Of a stretch of DNA of 64,000 nt, positions 8,722 to 17,080 are shown piece by piece. Both the position numbers and the translations under genes were made by a program. This DNA comes from Fibrobacter sp. UWB13. Its GTDB lineage: Bacteria; Fibrobacterota; Fibrobacteria; Fibrobacterales; Fibrobacteraceae. Positions within the stretch are counted from its first letter, which is position 1. The number at the start of each line of letters is the position of its first letter. The stretch spans positions 1,860,001 through 1,924,000 of the forward strand of contig NZ_FXAX01000001.1 of the NCBI RefSeq assembly GCF_900177805.1, in the 5' to 3' direction. A model generated the notes under the pieces. The model saw only the letters and a program-made list of their open reading frames with translations, made no database searches and was not told the origin of the DNA.

Positions 8722-11700
8722 TTATTCATTCGCAAGTGGAGGGAGGCTGCCAACTTCATTGGCGTTGTGACGGACACCCCACATTTCAGACTTTTCAAGC
8801 TTGTTCTTCTTGCCATACTTATCAAGCTGAACGAAAGTCTTGACCTTGGAGATGTAAGCACCGGAACCCACCATGCGGTTATCGTTGGACTTCATGTTCC
8901 AAACAAGGACGATGTTTCTACGATTCTTGACGCAGTTGCCACCGAAGAGGTCCTTGTCGTTGCAGTACACACGACCCTTCTGATTTGCGACAACGCCACC
9001 CAAGTTCGTGAAGAGCTGGAATTCGTAGTCGAAGTAGATATTGGCGAGATCTGCATCGGCGAATTCTTCCTTAGATTCCTTCAAGGCACCCATATCGCTC
9101 TTGACAAACCAGCCATGCGGAATATAACCATATGCATCATAGCCAGCACCACCAGCGCGGATATCCTTTCTGAAGTCATTTTCGTTCTTGTTAGCATCGT
9201 AGGTCATCACCGTGAACACCGGGAGTTTTTCGATTTCAGCCGGAGTATGGTTCGTCGGAATACCGCCCTTAGCACTCGGAATGAGTCTTACGATATAAGA
9301 GCTAACGTCACCAGTAATCAAGGCCCAAGGAGACGGGAGACGGTCCGTAGCATCGTAGCCAGGAGCAACGTTCCAGTTATGGGTTGCATCTTCAGCCGGG
9401 CGGAGAGTATCAGCACCAGGAGCAGAAGCGTAATCAGACTGGTCAGCAATCAAGCCTTCGCCATTCAAGCTTCTGAAGTGGATGTAGTCACCTGCCTGCG
9501 GGAATACAGCAGAACTCTGGCTATAACGGAGGTTCTGAGTTTCAAGATACTGTTCACCGTAGCTGATGTTTTCATCGACATCGATAAATTCTTCGTAATG
9601 ACGAGTCTTGCCGTTGTTGATGAAGAACGAGAACACCTTGTCACCTTCTGCAACACCTGCAGTGGTCTTCCTAACCGGTTCAGAGAAGCGAACCTTCAGT
9701 TCAACATTCTTACCCGATTCGCCAGCCATAGCAAGTGCAGAGACGATCACCGGAGCAATACGGTCGTAAATATCTTTTTTGAAAGCAGTCGTAATAGGAT
9801 CGCTTGTCGGAGTAGGCCTGTAGGTAGCCCAGGACCTAATTTGACCAATACCGCCAGTCTTTATGTCCTTGGAGAGGTTCTTGCCACCAAGCTTGATGAC
9901 CGGTTCGCAATAATCCGGTTCGACATTTGCGGTATTGCAAGCTGCACCAGCTGCGATTTCATCCTTTTCAAAGACCACGGAATCCGTTTCATTTTCCCAG
10001 AAGACTTCAATCTTATTCGGGAGAGAGTCCTTATGGAACGGACGATGGTAGTAAGCAACGAGGGAGTCACCGATACCATCAAGGTATTCCTTAGCCGGGT
10101 CAAAGTACGGAGATTCGATATTCATCGCCATGTCAGAGACCTTACCATGAACGTCGTAAATGTCGGCAAACTGTAATACAGGAACCTTCGGTTCTATGAA
10201 CTGCAAGTTCGTGTAGAGAGCATGCACATTACCAGCACCAGCGAGGCTTACATCAAGCGTAGCAAACTTCGGACTCTCATAAACCTGAGAAGATGTAACC
10301 ACAACTTTACCACGGCCATTAATAATTTCACCGCTGACCATATCAAGACCGGCAGAAGTTTCACCGCCCTGAGCGAGCATAAAGTTGCAGTCTTCTCCAC
10401 AGGGGGTATCATCAGGATTTAGAGCTAAGACATAAAACATTTCCGGAGACCCCTTCACACGCGTTGTGTCCGACCGGTCAGAGGAAATGATGTTCGTCGA
10501 AGTCGGGCCGTCCACAAAGACGAGCTGCGGCACGAAGAACTTGACCTTAGCGGCACGAGTGCTACCCACCACGTTCACAGAGACAGAGTCTTCCAACTTT
10601 GTACCCATGGAGCGAGCGAGGATCGTCACATAGACCGTATCGATACCATCATTCACTTCACGAGATGCACCCGGATTAGCAATCTGGGAAAGCTTGCCAT
10701 TCTTCATTTCGTAGAAGACGGCATTAGCATTAGAAGAGCTCAAAGAGTAGCTACCTGTAGAGGCTTGCATTTCGAGAGGATCAGTGCAATCAGGAGTGGT
10801 GCAAGGATCGCGGAGACCGGCAATGTAGAGCGGAACGAGCTGGTCGACGTCCACAGCGCCATCCTTCGGAACAGCAGCCATCTTGCGTTCGATAAATTCA
10901 TACGGGAGGCTATGGTTGCCAACATCGTCCACAACGACAGCGGTACGATTCGCAACACCAAGCTGACCGACAACATCAACCGTAATAGCCTTGAAATCAT
11001 TACCAATGCGGATGATCAAATAGTACGTGTCAGCAGGAAGGAAGTTCTTCAACACATCCTTATTGACAATCGGATCATACGAAGTGGACACATTTATGCC
11101 ATAATTCTTGCCGTCAAAATACTGTTTCGGATTGGCTTTTAAATCATCAACAGTAAGAACAACCTTGGTCGGATCCTGTCCGGTCGGGTCTTTGGTAAGT
11201 TCATAGTTAATTTCCATACCAGCGAGTTCCGCACCGCACATCGTCTTGTCACCACCAGCCGGATCTACTTCAGCAGCGCAGTTGCTTGCACTAGATTTCT
11301 TGTAGCAAATAGAGTAGTGCTGGTTACCATTATCAATGTAATCCGCATGGGCTTCACCCTTATTGTTCTTCTTATCAGTAATGCCTGTGGTCTGCTGGAT
11401 GTACATGTTTGTCTTGATATGGACGTTACTCATCGTCGTACGACGGTCGCAGAAGTAGATATCGATCTCATAGTTGGAACCAACATCGGCATCCGGCATG
11501 AACTTATCCAAGTCAACGTAACCCGGAGCGGCAAGGTGAGTACCACCAAGGTCCACAGCGAGCTTGTTATCAATAAAGACCCAAATGTCATCGTCACCAC
11601 GGAAACTGAACTTCAAGCCCTTCTTGAAGCGGAAGCTTGCATGAGATTCAAAGCAGAAGTGCTGGTTACGGCCACCCTTCGTAAGAACTTCGGAATCGCT

Positions 11701-13437
11701 AGCACCAGAAGTCCAACGAGGAACACCACCTGTAGGAACCTGATTCTTTTCGACAAGCTTGCCAGCAACAGTTTCAGTTCCTTCCTTAAAATAGGTCCAG
11801 CCGAGAGGTCCCATATTCGGGCAACCCCAACCCCAGCCGTCACCTTCCCAGGTCACGCCGAGCTTCTTCGTAATTTGAGCAGCGTCAGGAGTATCCTTGA
11901 ATTCTTCACCAGCAGCAAAGAGACCTTCGCAGTCAATACCGCCATCCCAACCCGGGCCATTGCAAATGAGGTCACTCATAGCAACACCTTCAGTCGCATG
12001 AATAGTACGGAGACCATCCGGAGACTTAGAAAGCTGGTTATTATAGTCAGCGCAGAAGAAAATCGGACCTTCAGCCTTGCGCTTGTTTTCAGCAGCAGCC
12101 AAACGGGCAGAGAGCATCACCGGTCTTTCACCCGGAGTCATGCCAGAATCCAGAGGAGGTTCTTCGGCAGGATAGAAGCCACCCACCACCGGAGCACCCG
12201 GGCTCTGGTAGGTATCGGATTCAAATTCAAACTTACCGTCAGAAACCTGATTAAAGGTCATGTTAAAGCAGTACTTTTCGTTCACGCCCGGGGTGTAGTT
12301 AAACATAGCCGTGAAAGCTTCTTCTGCCTGAGCACCAAAGCAGCTCTTACCCTTAGTAGTAAGCACCATTTTCTTTCTGCCTGTGGTAGCATCCCTTTGC
12401 AAAGTGCTTTCCACCATGCCCTTAGTCACACCGATACACGGAACTTCGCCACCAGCAGAAGCAACCTGATACTTAGCAGACGCAGTATAGCAAGCGTTAG
12501 CATGAGCCTGAGCAGGAGTCTGTCCAGGAGCCCAGTCCGGGTTGCAGGTAAATGCACCATGCAAAGAAGCGTCGGTATCGTAAATCAAAGCGGCCAAATC
12601 GTAGCTGCACTTGCCAACAACATTCGGGCGGGTGTCGTACCAACCCATTTCATCACTCGGGAGCTTAGTAGCTTCATCAGGGTCAGCCACAAAGAAAAGT
12701 TCATCAGAATCAAAGAGAGCGAACATGCCTTCCAAACCGATCGGTTCAGCAGCGGTGCCTTCAACCTGCCAGCCACCATCCTTACCGATAGCTTCCTTCA
12801 CTTCCGTATCATCATCGCGACGGATAAGGACCTTGGACGGGAGAGCTTCATCAATATAGCGTCTAAAATACCAACCGCACTGTTCGTCAAGTTCCAATTC
12901 ATGGTCCTTGCCATCTTCAACAAGCAGCGGAATAGCACTCTTCCACGTTTCATTATTCGGCAAGAATACGTAGAAATACTTGACGTCAGGAGGAGTCTTG
13001 CTCATGTAGGTGATGTTAGCCTTGTTCGGATCCGGATGAGCGGAGATCCACAATTCACCTGCAGAACCGAAATCGGAGCAAGTAAAAGCAGTAGCGCTGT
13101 TATCGCTTATCTGCAAATACTTGACGTTCATCGAGTCTTTTCTTGCGCAATGACCGCTATTACAGTCATTAGCACCGGTTTCTTCAATGACAAAGCCCTT
13201 AGCTGAGTTCGGACCGCCGATTTTAGAGGCGCTAACTTGGAGCCAGTTAGCAAAGGTGCTCTTTTCAAATTCAGCCTTTTGTCCACCGGCAACAGCATAA
13301 GCAGATGTCCAACCTTCGGGCAGCTTGAAATAAACAGTGCCCTCACAAGCCAATGCAGCAAAAGCACTCTGCGCACCGGCAAAGAGCATTATACAGCCCA
13401 ATACCCACCATTTTAAGGAGTTGATTCTGTTATTCAT
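8722..13437 (-). CDS. Large secreted fibro-slime family protein (adhesin-like)
   Basis: 1571 aa from the chosen ATG at 13437 (GGAAAG lies 6 nt upstream; in-frame starts at 13452 and 13479 would only lengthen the N-terminus). A signal peptide ends near AQSAFA. About residues 480-700 are the fibro-slime domain: FCADYNNQLSKSPDGLRT, GWGCPNMGPLGWTYF, HFCFESHASFRF, FRGDDDIWVFIDNKLAVDLG, then IYFCDRR. The Cys pairs and the GDDDIWVFI core are diagnostic; the fold is PA14-like. Beta-sandwich regions follow, and a C-terminal VLVWNMKSNDNRMVGSGAYI resembles the FlgD-type Ig strand used as a sorting or stalk module. Family members in Fibrobacter are linked to cellulose adhesion. Single-gene unit, with a terminator behind it and an operator-like region in front. 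Confidence 0.85.
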   Translation of the reverse strand: MNNRINSLKWWVLGCIMLFAGAQSAFAALACEGTVYFKLPEGWTSAYAVAGGQKAEFEKSTFANWLQVSASKIGGPNSAKGFVIEETGANDCNSGHCARKDSMNVKYLQISDNSATAFTCSDFGSAGELWISAHPDPNKANITYMSKTPPDVKYFYVFLPNNETWKSAIPLLVEDGKDHELELDEQCGWYFRRYIDEALPSKVLIRRDDDTEVKEAIGKDGGWQVEGTAAEPIGLEGMFALFDSDELFFVADPDEATKLPSDEMGWYDTRPNVVGKCSYDLAALIYDTDASLHGAFTCNPDWAPGQTPAQAHANACYTASAKYQVASAGGEVPCIGVTKGMVESTLQRDATTGRKKMVLTTKGKSCFGAQAEEAFTAMFNYTPGVNEKYCFNMTFNQVSDGKFEFESDTYQSPGAPVVGGFYPAEEPPLDSGMTPGERPVMLSARLAAAENKRKAEGPIFFCADYNNQLSKSPDGLRTIHATEGVAMSDLICNGPGWDGGIDCEGLFAAGEEFKDTPDAAQITKKLGVTWEGDGWGWGCPNMGPLGWTYFKEGTETVAGKLVEKNQVPTGGVPRWTSGASDSEVLTKGGRNQHFCFESHASFRFKKGLKFSFRGDDDIWVFIDNKLAVDLGGTHLAAPGYVDLDKFMPDADVGSNYEIDIYFCDRRTTMSNVHIKTNMYIQQTTGITDKKNNKGEAHADYIDNGNQHYSICYKKSSASNCAAEVDPAGGDKTMCGAELAGMEINYELTKDPTGQDPTKVVLTVDDLKANPKQYFDGKNYGINVSTSYDPIVNKDVLKNFLPADTYYLIIRIGNDFKAITVDVVGQLGVANRTAVVVDDVGNHSLPYEFIERKMAAVPKDGAVDVDQLVPLYIAGLRDPCTTPDCTDPLEMQASTGSYSLSSSNANAVFYEMKNGKLSQIANPGASREVNDGIDTVYVTILARSMGTKLEDSVSVNVVGSTRAAKVKFFVPQLVFVDGPTSTNIISSDRSDTTRVKGSPEMFYVLALNPDDTPCGEDCNFMLAQGGETSAGLDMVSGEIINGRGKVVVTSSQVYESPKFATLDVSLAGAGNVHALYTNLQFIEPKVPVLQFADIYDVHGKVSDMAMNIESPYFDPAKEYLDGIGDSLVAYYHRPFHKDSLPNKIEVFWENETDSVVFEKDEIAAGAACNTANVEPDYCEPVIKLGGKNLSKDIKTGGIGQIRSWATYRPTPTSDPITTAFKKDIYDRIAPVIVSALAMAGESGKNVELKVRFSEPVRKTTAGVAEGDKVFSFFINNGKTRHYEEFIDVDENISYGEQYLETQNLRYSQSSAVFPQAGDYIHFRSLNGEGLIADQSDYASAPGADTLRPAEDATHNWNVAPGYDATDRLPSPWALITGDVSSYIVRLIPSAKGGIPTNHTPAEIEKLPVFTVMTYDANKNENDFRKDIRAGGAGYDAYGYIPHGWFVKSDMGALKESKEEFADADLANIYFDYEFQLFTNLGGVVANQKGRVYCNDKDLFGGNCVKNRRNIVLVWNMKSNDNRMVGSGAYISKVKTFVQLDKYGKKNKLEKSEMWGVRHNANEVGSLPPLANE

Positions 13438-13622
13438 TGTTTTTCTTTCCATTTTCGGTTCTCTCTGACCGCGTTGCACATCAAGAAGAACAGCCTCCTC
13501 GATATACTACACCGAAACGAAATCTACTTTTTTAAATAAAAAAACGGAATTTTTTCTTTTAAATCCATGTGAAAAAAAATTTATATAAGGAAATCCACAG
13601 CTCTATTCACAAACTTTCAACA

Positions 13623-13676
13623 TTGTTTGTAAGTGTATTTTTACAAACAAGACTTTGTAACAAAAGATTTTACAAA
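13623..13676. promoter_or_regulatory. Two tandem operator-like dyads TTTGTAA-N8/9-TTACAAA
   Basis: Dyad 1 is TTGTTTGTAA (13623-13632) / TTACAAACAA (13641-13650), a 10-bp perfect inverted repeat with an 8-bp spacer. Dyad 2 is TTTGTAA (13654-13660) / TTACAAA (13670-13676) with a 9-bp spacer. Their centres are about 28 bp apart. The second overlaps the possible -35 of the FHA/GGDEF gene. This pattern fits a dimeric repressor or activator site. Confidence 0.5.
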
Positions 13677-13699
13677 AGATGTGATGTAAGCTGTATCAT
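13670..13699 (+). promoter_or_regulatory. Possible promoter of the FHA/GGDEF gene
   Basis: TTACAA (13670-13675), 18-bp spacer, TATCAT (13694-13699). The match is moderate; the overlap with the second dyad suggests regulation. Confidence 0.35.
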
Positions 13700-13826
13700 A
13701 GCCGTATTATAGAATTAGTGGTTAGAGGGTGGGGATTCCCGTTCGGAGTAGAGGAGGACAGTGCCGAGAGCAAGGACGACTTTTGCAAAAGGTCCTATAT
13801 TTGGGGCGGGATTAACAAGGGATTTT

Positions 13827-14642
13827 ATGGAAATTTTAAAACCGATGGTCGTTCACCCGCACTTGATAGTGCTGTACCCGCAAAGCGAGTTCGCAGAGCT
13901 TCCGCTCGAATTAGGGACCGTGGTGCTCGGTCGTGGGCAAGATGCCGACATCCGTTTTGAAGACGAACTGGTAAGCCGCAGGCATTGCGCGCTCACGTTT
14001 GACGGTCAGAGTGTGACGGTCGAAGACCTCGGCAGCACGAACGGAACGTTCGTCGACGGTAACTATATAAATAAGCAAATTCTCGATTCGGACAACAGGC
14101 TCCAGATTGGCAAGATGGTCTTGAAGGTCGCCTACAAGGACCAAAGCGAAGAAGCTTTTAGCCGCGAACTGTACGAAGCAGCGACGATGGACGAACTGAC
14201 GGGAGTTCTGAACCGCCAGGCGTTTATGGACCGCTCGGCAGGAGAACTTGTATGCGCCCGCCGCGGGGGCACATTTATCCATGTGGCGATGATTCGCGTG
14301 GATGAATTCAAACGTCTGACGGAATCCTGCGGTGAAATGTGCGGCGACCTAATTTTAAAGGAAGTCGCCAGGATCTTGAACGATGAGAAGCGCGATTCGG
14401 ATTTGCTCGCACGCTACGAGGGAGAAAAGTTCCTGCTCCTCATGAATGGGATTTCGCCCGAAGACGCCACGAAGCGCGCCGAGAAAATGCGTTTGGTCAT
14501 TGAACGCCACATATTCTCGTGGATGGATTCGAGAATCCCGGTGACAATTTCGATTGGGCTAGTGTCTCGACAGGGGGCCGAAGTTTCGCAGATGAACGAG
14601 TTCATCGCCGAAAGCGATGGATTGCTCAATACTGCGGGGTAA
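13827..14642 (+). CDS. FHA domain protein with a degenerate GGDEF domain
   Basis: 271 aa from ATG 13827 (AAGGGATTTT just upstream); the longer in-frame opening at 13761 lacks such a site. Residues about 10-105 are a forkhead-associated domain: LGRGQDADIRF, VSRRHCAL and DLGSTNGTFVDG, which bind phosphothreonine peptides. Residues about 115-271 form a GGDEF fold opening with TMDELTGVLNR. The signature loop that should read GGDEF or GGEEF is EGEKF (198-202), FKIND is FKRLTE, and the usual C-terminal AK-xx-GRN is missing because the protein stops at LLNTAG. A diguanylate cyclase is therefore unlikely; a structural or c-di-GMP/GTP-sensing role is more plausible. It converges on the MATE gene. Confidence 0.85.
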   Translation: MEILKPMVVHPHLIVLYPQSEFAELPLELGTVVLGRGQDADIRFEDELVSRRHCALTFDGQSVTVEDLGSTNGTFVDGNYINKQILDSDNRLQIGKMVLKVAYKDQSEEAFSRELYEAATMDELTGVLNRQAFMDRSAGELVCARRGGTFIHVAMIRVDEFKRLTESCGEMCGDLILKEVARILNDEKRDSDLLARYEGEKFLLLMNGISPEDATKRAEKMRLVIERHIFSWMDSRIPVTISIGLVSRQGAEVSQMNEFIAESDGLLNTAG

Positions 14643-14645
14643 ATG

Positions 14646-14662
14646 CGGCGAGAAGCGCCGCG
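14646..14662. terminator. Weak hairpin between convergent genes
   Basis: GCGGCG (14646-14651) / CGCCGC (14657-14662) with an AGAAG loop just after the FHA/GGDEF stop and 2 bp from the end of the MATE gene. There is no T run, so termination is uncertain. Confidence 0.3.
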
Positions 14663-14664
14663 CC

Positions 14665-16059
14665 TTAAATGCGCGGGATGTTCTTGAGTTCGGCGCGGAG
14701 CATGATGATGGCGATAACGGCCGTCACAAAGTCTGCAATGGGCTGTGCCATGAACACGCCACGAAGTCCGAAGAAACGCGGCATAATAAACAGGAACGGA
14801 ATCAGCAAAATGAGCTGACGGCAAGCGTTTAGGAACATCGAACGCCAGGCTTTGCCCGTTCCCTGGAAAAAGTTACCCGACACCATACCTAGCGGTACAA
14901 ACGGCATCATGCAAATGAAGGTGCGGAGAGCTTTGCTCGTGAGCTGTTGCATATTCTGGTCGTTCGGGACAAACGGCTTCACAAAAGCAAGCGTATTCGT
15001 CATCACGAGTAGCCATGCAACCACGATGAACGCAATTGCATAAAGCATGGTGAACTTGACAGTATCGCGCACACGGTTGTTGTACTTGGCACCGTAATTG
15101 TACCCGATAATCGGTTGAGAGCCCGTCACAAAGCCCATGAGCGGCAAAACAATCATGGAGACGATACTCATCAGAATTCCGAATGCGGCAATTGCCTGGT
15201 CTCCACCCGTCATACCGTTCACAATCGGCAAGTCACGAGTACCATACGATGTGAGGCTGCGTGCCAAAATGGCGTTCACAAGGCTGTTGCTAATCTGCAT
15301 AATGCTCGGCGGAAGGCCAAGAATGAAGATTTTGCGCACATACGGGAGGCGGAGCTTCATGTAACGGCGGTTGACCTTGATAGGCGTCGTCTTTTTCACG
15401 AAGAACTGCATCACGGCAAGGCCGCCGATGAACTGGCTCAAGACAGTCGCCCAAGCAGCGCCCTCAATGCCCCAGTTGAACTTCATGATGAAAAGCCAGT
15501 CTAGAATCACGTTACTGCCGGCACCAATCATCACACGGGTCATGGCCGTTTTCGGGTGGCCCATGCTGCGGATAAAGTGGTTCATGCCGGGGACAATCGT
15601 CTGGAAAATCGCACCGCACAAGATGATGCGCATGTAACTCGAAGCCACAGGCAAAAGCTGGTCGCTTGCGCCAAAGAGCTTGAGGAGTGGCACCATGAAA
15701 ATCTGACCAAGCGTAAAGGAGCTCACCGCCATGATGATGAGCAAAACAAAGGAGTTATTAAGGATGATAGCCGCCTGCTGGTACTTGCGTTCACCGAGGC
15801 GGATGGCAAAAAGCGTGTTGCCACCCACGCCAACCATCATAGACATCGCCATAATGAAAAGGGCAATCGGAAAGCAGATGGTGATGCCGCCGATGCCGAG
15901 GCTACCGACGCCCTGGCCTACGAAATAGCGGTCCACGATGTTGTAGAGCGCTTCGACGAGCATACTGATGATAGCCGGGACCGAAAACTGCATGACAATC
16001 TTCGGGATACTCGCCGTCCCCATCGCGTTAAGTTTTTTATTGTTTATTACATCTTCCAT
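14665..16059 (-). CDS. MATE family multidrug/sodium antiporter
   Basis: 464 aa, about twelve hydrophobic segments in two six-helix halves, as in MATE transporters. The N-terminal half carries IPKIVMQFSVPAIISMLVEA, LYNIVDRYFVGQGVG and GGNTLFAIRLGE; the second half repeats the pattern around LPPSIMQISNSLVNAIL and GSQPIIGYNYGA. These match the DinF/NorM-like branch that uses Na+ or H+ to export cationic drugs or metabolites. Start ATG 16059 chosen over an upstream TTG at 16089, which would add hydrophobic residues but has no ribosome-binding site. Single gene; substrate not predictable. Confidence 0.92.
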   Translation of the reverse strand: MEDVINNKKLNAMGTASIPKIVMQFSVPAIISMLVEALYNIVDRYFVGQGVGSLGIGGITICFPIALFIMAMSMMVGVGGNTLFAIRLGERKYQQAAIILNNSFVLLIIMAVSSFTLGQIFMVPLLKLFGASDQLLPVASSYMRIILCGAIFQTIVPGMNHFIRSMGHPKTAMTRVMIGAGSNVILDWLFIMKFNWGIEGAAWATVLSQFIGGLAVMQFFVKKTTPIKVNRRYMKLRLPYVRKIFILGLPPSIMQISNSLVNAILARSLTSYGTRDLPIVNGMTGGDQAIAAFGILMSIVSMIVLPLMGFVTGSQPIIGYNYGAKYNNRVRDTVKFTMLYAIAFIVVAWLLVMTNTLAFVKPFVPNDQNMQQLTSKALRTFICMMPFVPLGMVSGNFFQGTGKAWRSMFLNACRQLILLIPFLFIMPRFFGLRGVFMAQPIADFVTAVIAIIMLRAELKNIPRI

Positions 16060-16229
16060 AAACACACCCGTGAGGCCCGCAAGACGCAAATGGTTGGACT
16101 AGATGCGCGGAGCCGCTCAAGATAACCGCAAAATGCGGAAAACGTCGCAAAAACCTCGATTTTCGCGCGCAAAGATAGAAAATTTGGGGGCAAATGCCAA
16201 GCTTTTAATTTAGATAAGAAAAACGCCTT

Positions 16230-17072
16230 CTAGTGCTTTTTCTCAAGAATCTGGAGCGCCTGCTCGATGATGGCGGGCGACAATTTGAAAATGTCGCTGA
16301 GGGTTTGCACGCGGTCGGCGGGCTCAATGCGCTTCATTTGCGAGCCTGTGCTGCTGCGAACGACGAGGTTTCCCTTCTGGTAGTAATACTGGATGCCTTT
16401 TTCGCGGTCAAGGCGGTTCAAGACCGGGTAGGTCATCATTTCGCGGTAGAAACTCTCGTTCCAGTGGTGCTTGAATTCTTCGACGGAGACACCTTCGACG
16501 GGGTACTCGAAACGGAGCTTCATCGGGGCGCCAGCGCCACCTGTCCAGAGTTCCATCGATTCGAGCGTCGGGCGCACGAGACGCACGCAGTTCGGGGAAA
16601 GCGGGAAAAACGCTTCACCGGTGCCAAAAGGCTGCGGAAGCGGCATCTGGAGCGGGTCGAAAATCAAGTAACCCGGGTCAAGAAGGTAGGAATTAGACGA
16701 GAGAACCGACCCCAGCACGGAGGTCGGGGTGACATTCGTAGAAAAAAGTTGCCCCGGGGTGACAACGCTGTCGTCGGGGTCGGGCAAGATGAGGGCGCAG
16801 TGGATATTGCGTTCTTTGCGCTTGTGGCCCATGACAAGACGCGGTTTGAAGCCCATATCCGTGAGCGCCTGGTATAAGTGCCATGTCATGCTGAAGCAGG
16901 TGCCCCCGCCCATCCAGGAATCGATATCATTCTGGTCGCTATCGTCAAGCTTGCGCGCGCCGGTGGCGCTTCCCGTCTGTTCCAGACGGATGATTTTCGT
17001 CAAGTTTTCGTAGGTGATGTTCGAAATCTGGTTGCAGAGATCGACGACCTTTTTCATGTTCTCGGGGGTCAT
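16230..17072 (-). CDS. Arylamine N-acetyltransferase-like (Cys-His-Asp) protein
   Basis: 280 aa from ATG 17072 (AGGTG 6 nt upstream). The core resembles NAT and transglutaminase-like folds: GGGTCFSMTWHLYQALTDMGF with candidate Cys59, NIHCALIL with His91 and YLLDPGYL with Asp132. NAT enzymes transfer acyl groups from CoA. Between His91 and Asp132 the protein has about 26 extra residues (roughly 102-127) encoded by a REP-like palindrome (16692-16769). The C-terminal half is not recognised. It lies 8 bp behind the SAH-hydrolase-like gene, so the two form an operon. Substrate unknown; a transglutaminase-like cysteine enzyme is the alternative. Confidence 0.6.
   Translation of the reverse strand: MTPENMKKVVDLCNQISNITYENLTKIIRLEQTGSATGARKLDDSDQNDIDSWMGGGTCFSMTWHLYQALTDMGFKPRLVMGHKRKERNIHCALILPDPDDSVVTPGQLFSTNVTPTSVLGSVLSSNSYLLDPGYLIFDPLQMPLPQPFGTGEAFFPLSPNCVRLVRPTLESMELWTGGAGAPMKLRFEYPVEGVSVEEFKHHWNESFYREMMTYPVLNRLDREKGIQYYYQKGNLVVRSSTGSQMKRIEPADRVQTLSDIFKLSPAIIEQALQILEKKH
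16705..16765. repeat. REP-like palindrome plus half copy inside the NAT-like gene
   Basis: CCGACCCCAGCACGGAGGTC runs into GGGGTGACA (16705-16733), a close variant of the intergenic element at 8158. A half copy, GCCCCGGGGTGACAA, follows at 16751-16765. Both are read in frame on the minus strand. Confidence 0.65.
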
Positions 17073-17080
17073 TTTCGCAC

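Larger units (their letters stand above)
13438..13826. other. Divergent intergenic region, no gene
   Basis: About 390 bp between the fibro-slime gene (minus) and the FHA/GGDEF gene (plus). It is AT-rich with long A and T runs at 13530-13580, contains two tandem dyads (13623-13676) and a plausible plus-strand promoter (13670-13699). Short open frames here lack ribosome-binding sites. Confidence 0.6.

Noticed and set aside
11317-13206. Plus-strand frame of 629 codons antisense to the fibro-slime gene
   Set aside because: Low-complexity shadow of a well-supported secreted protein.
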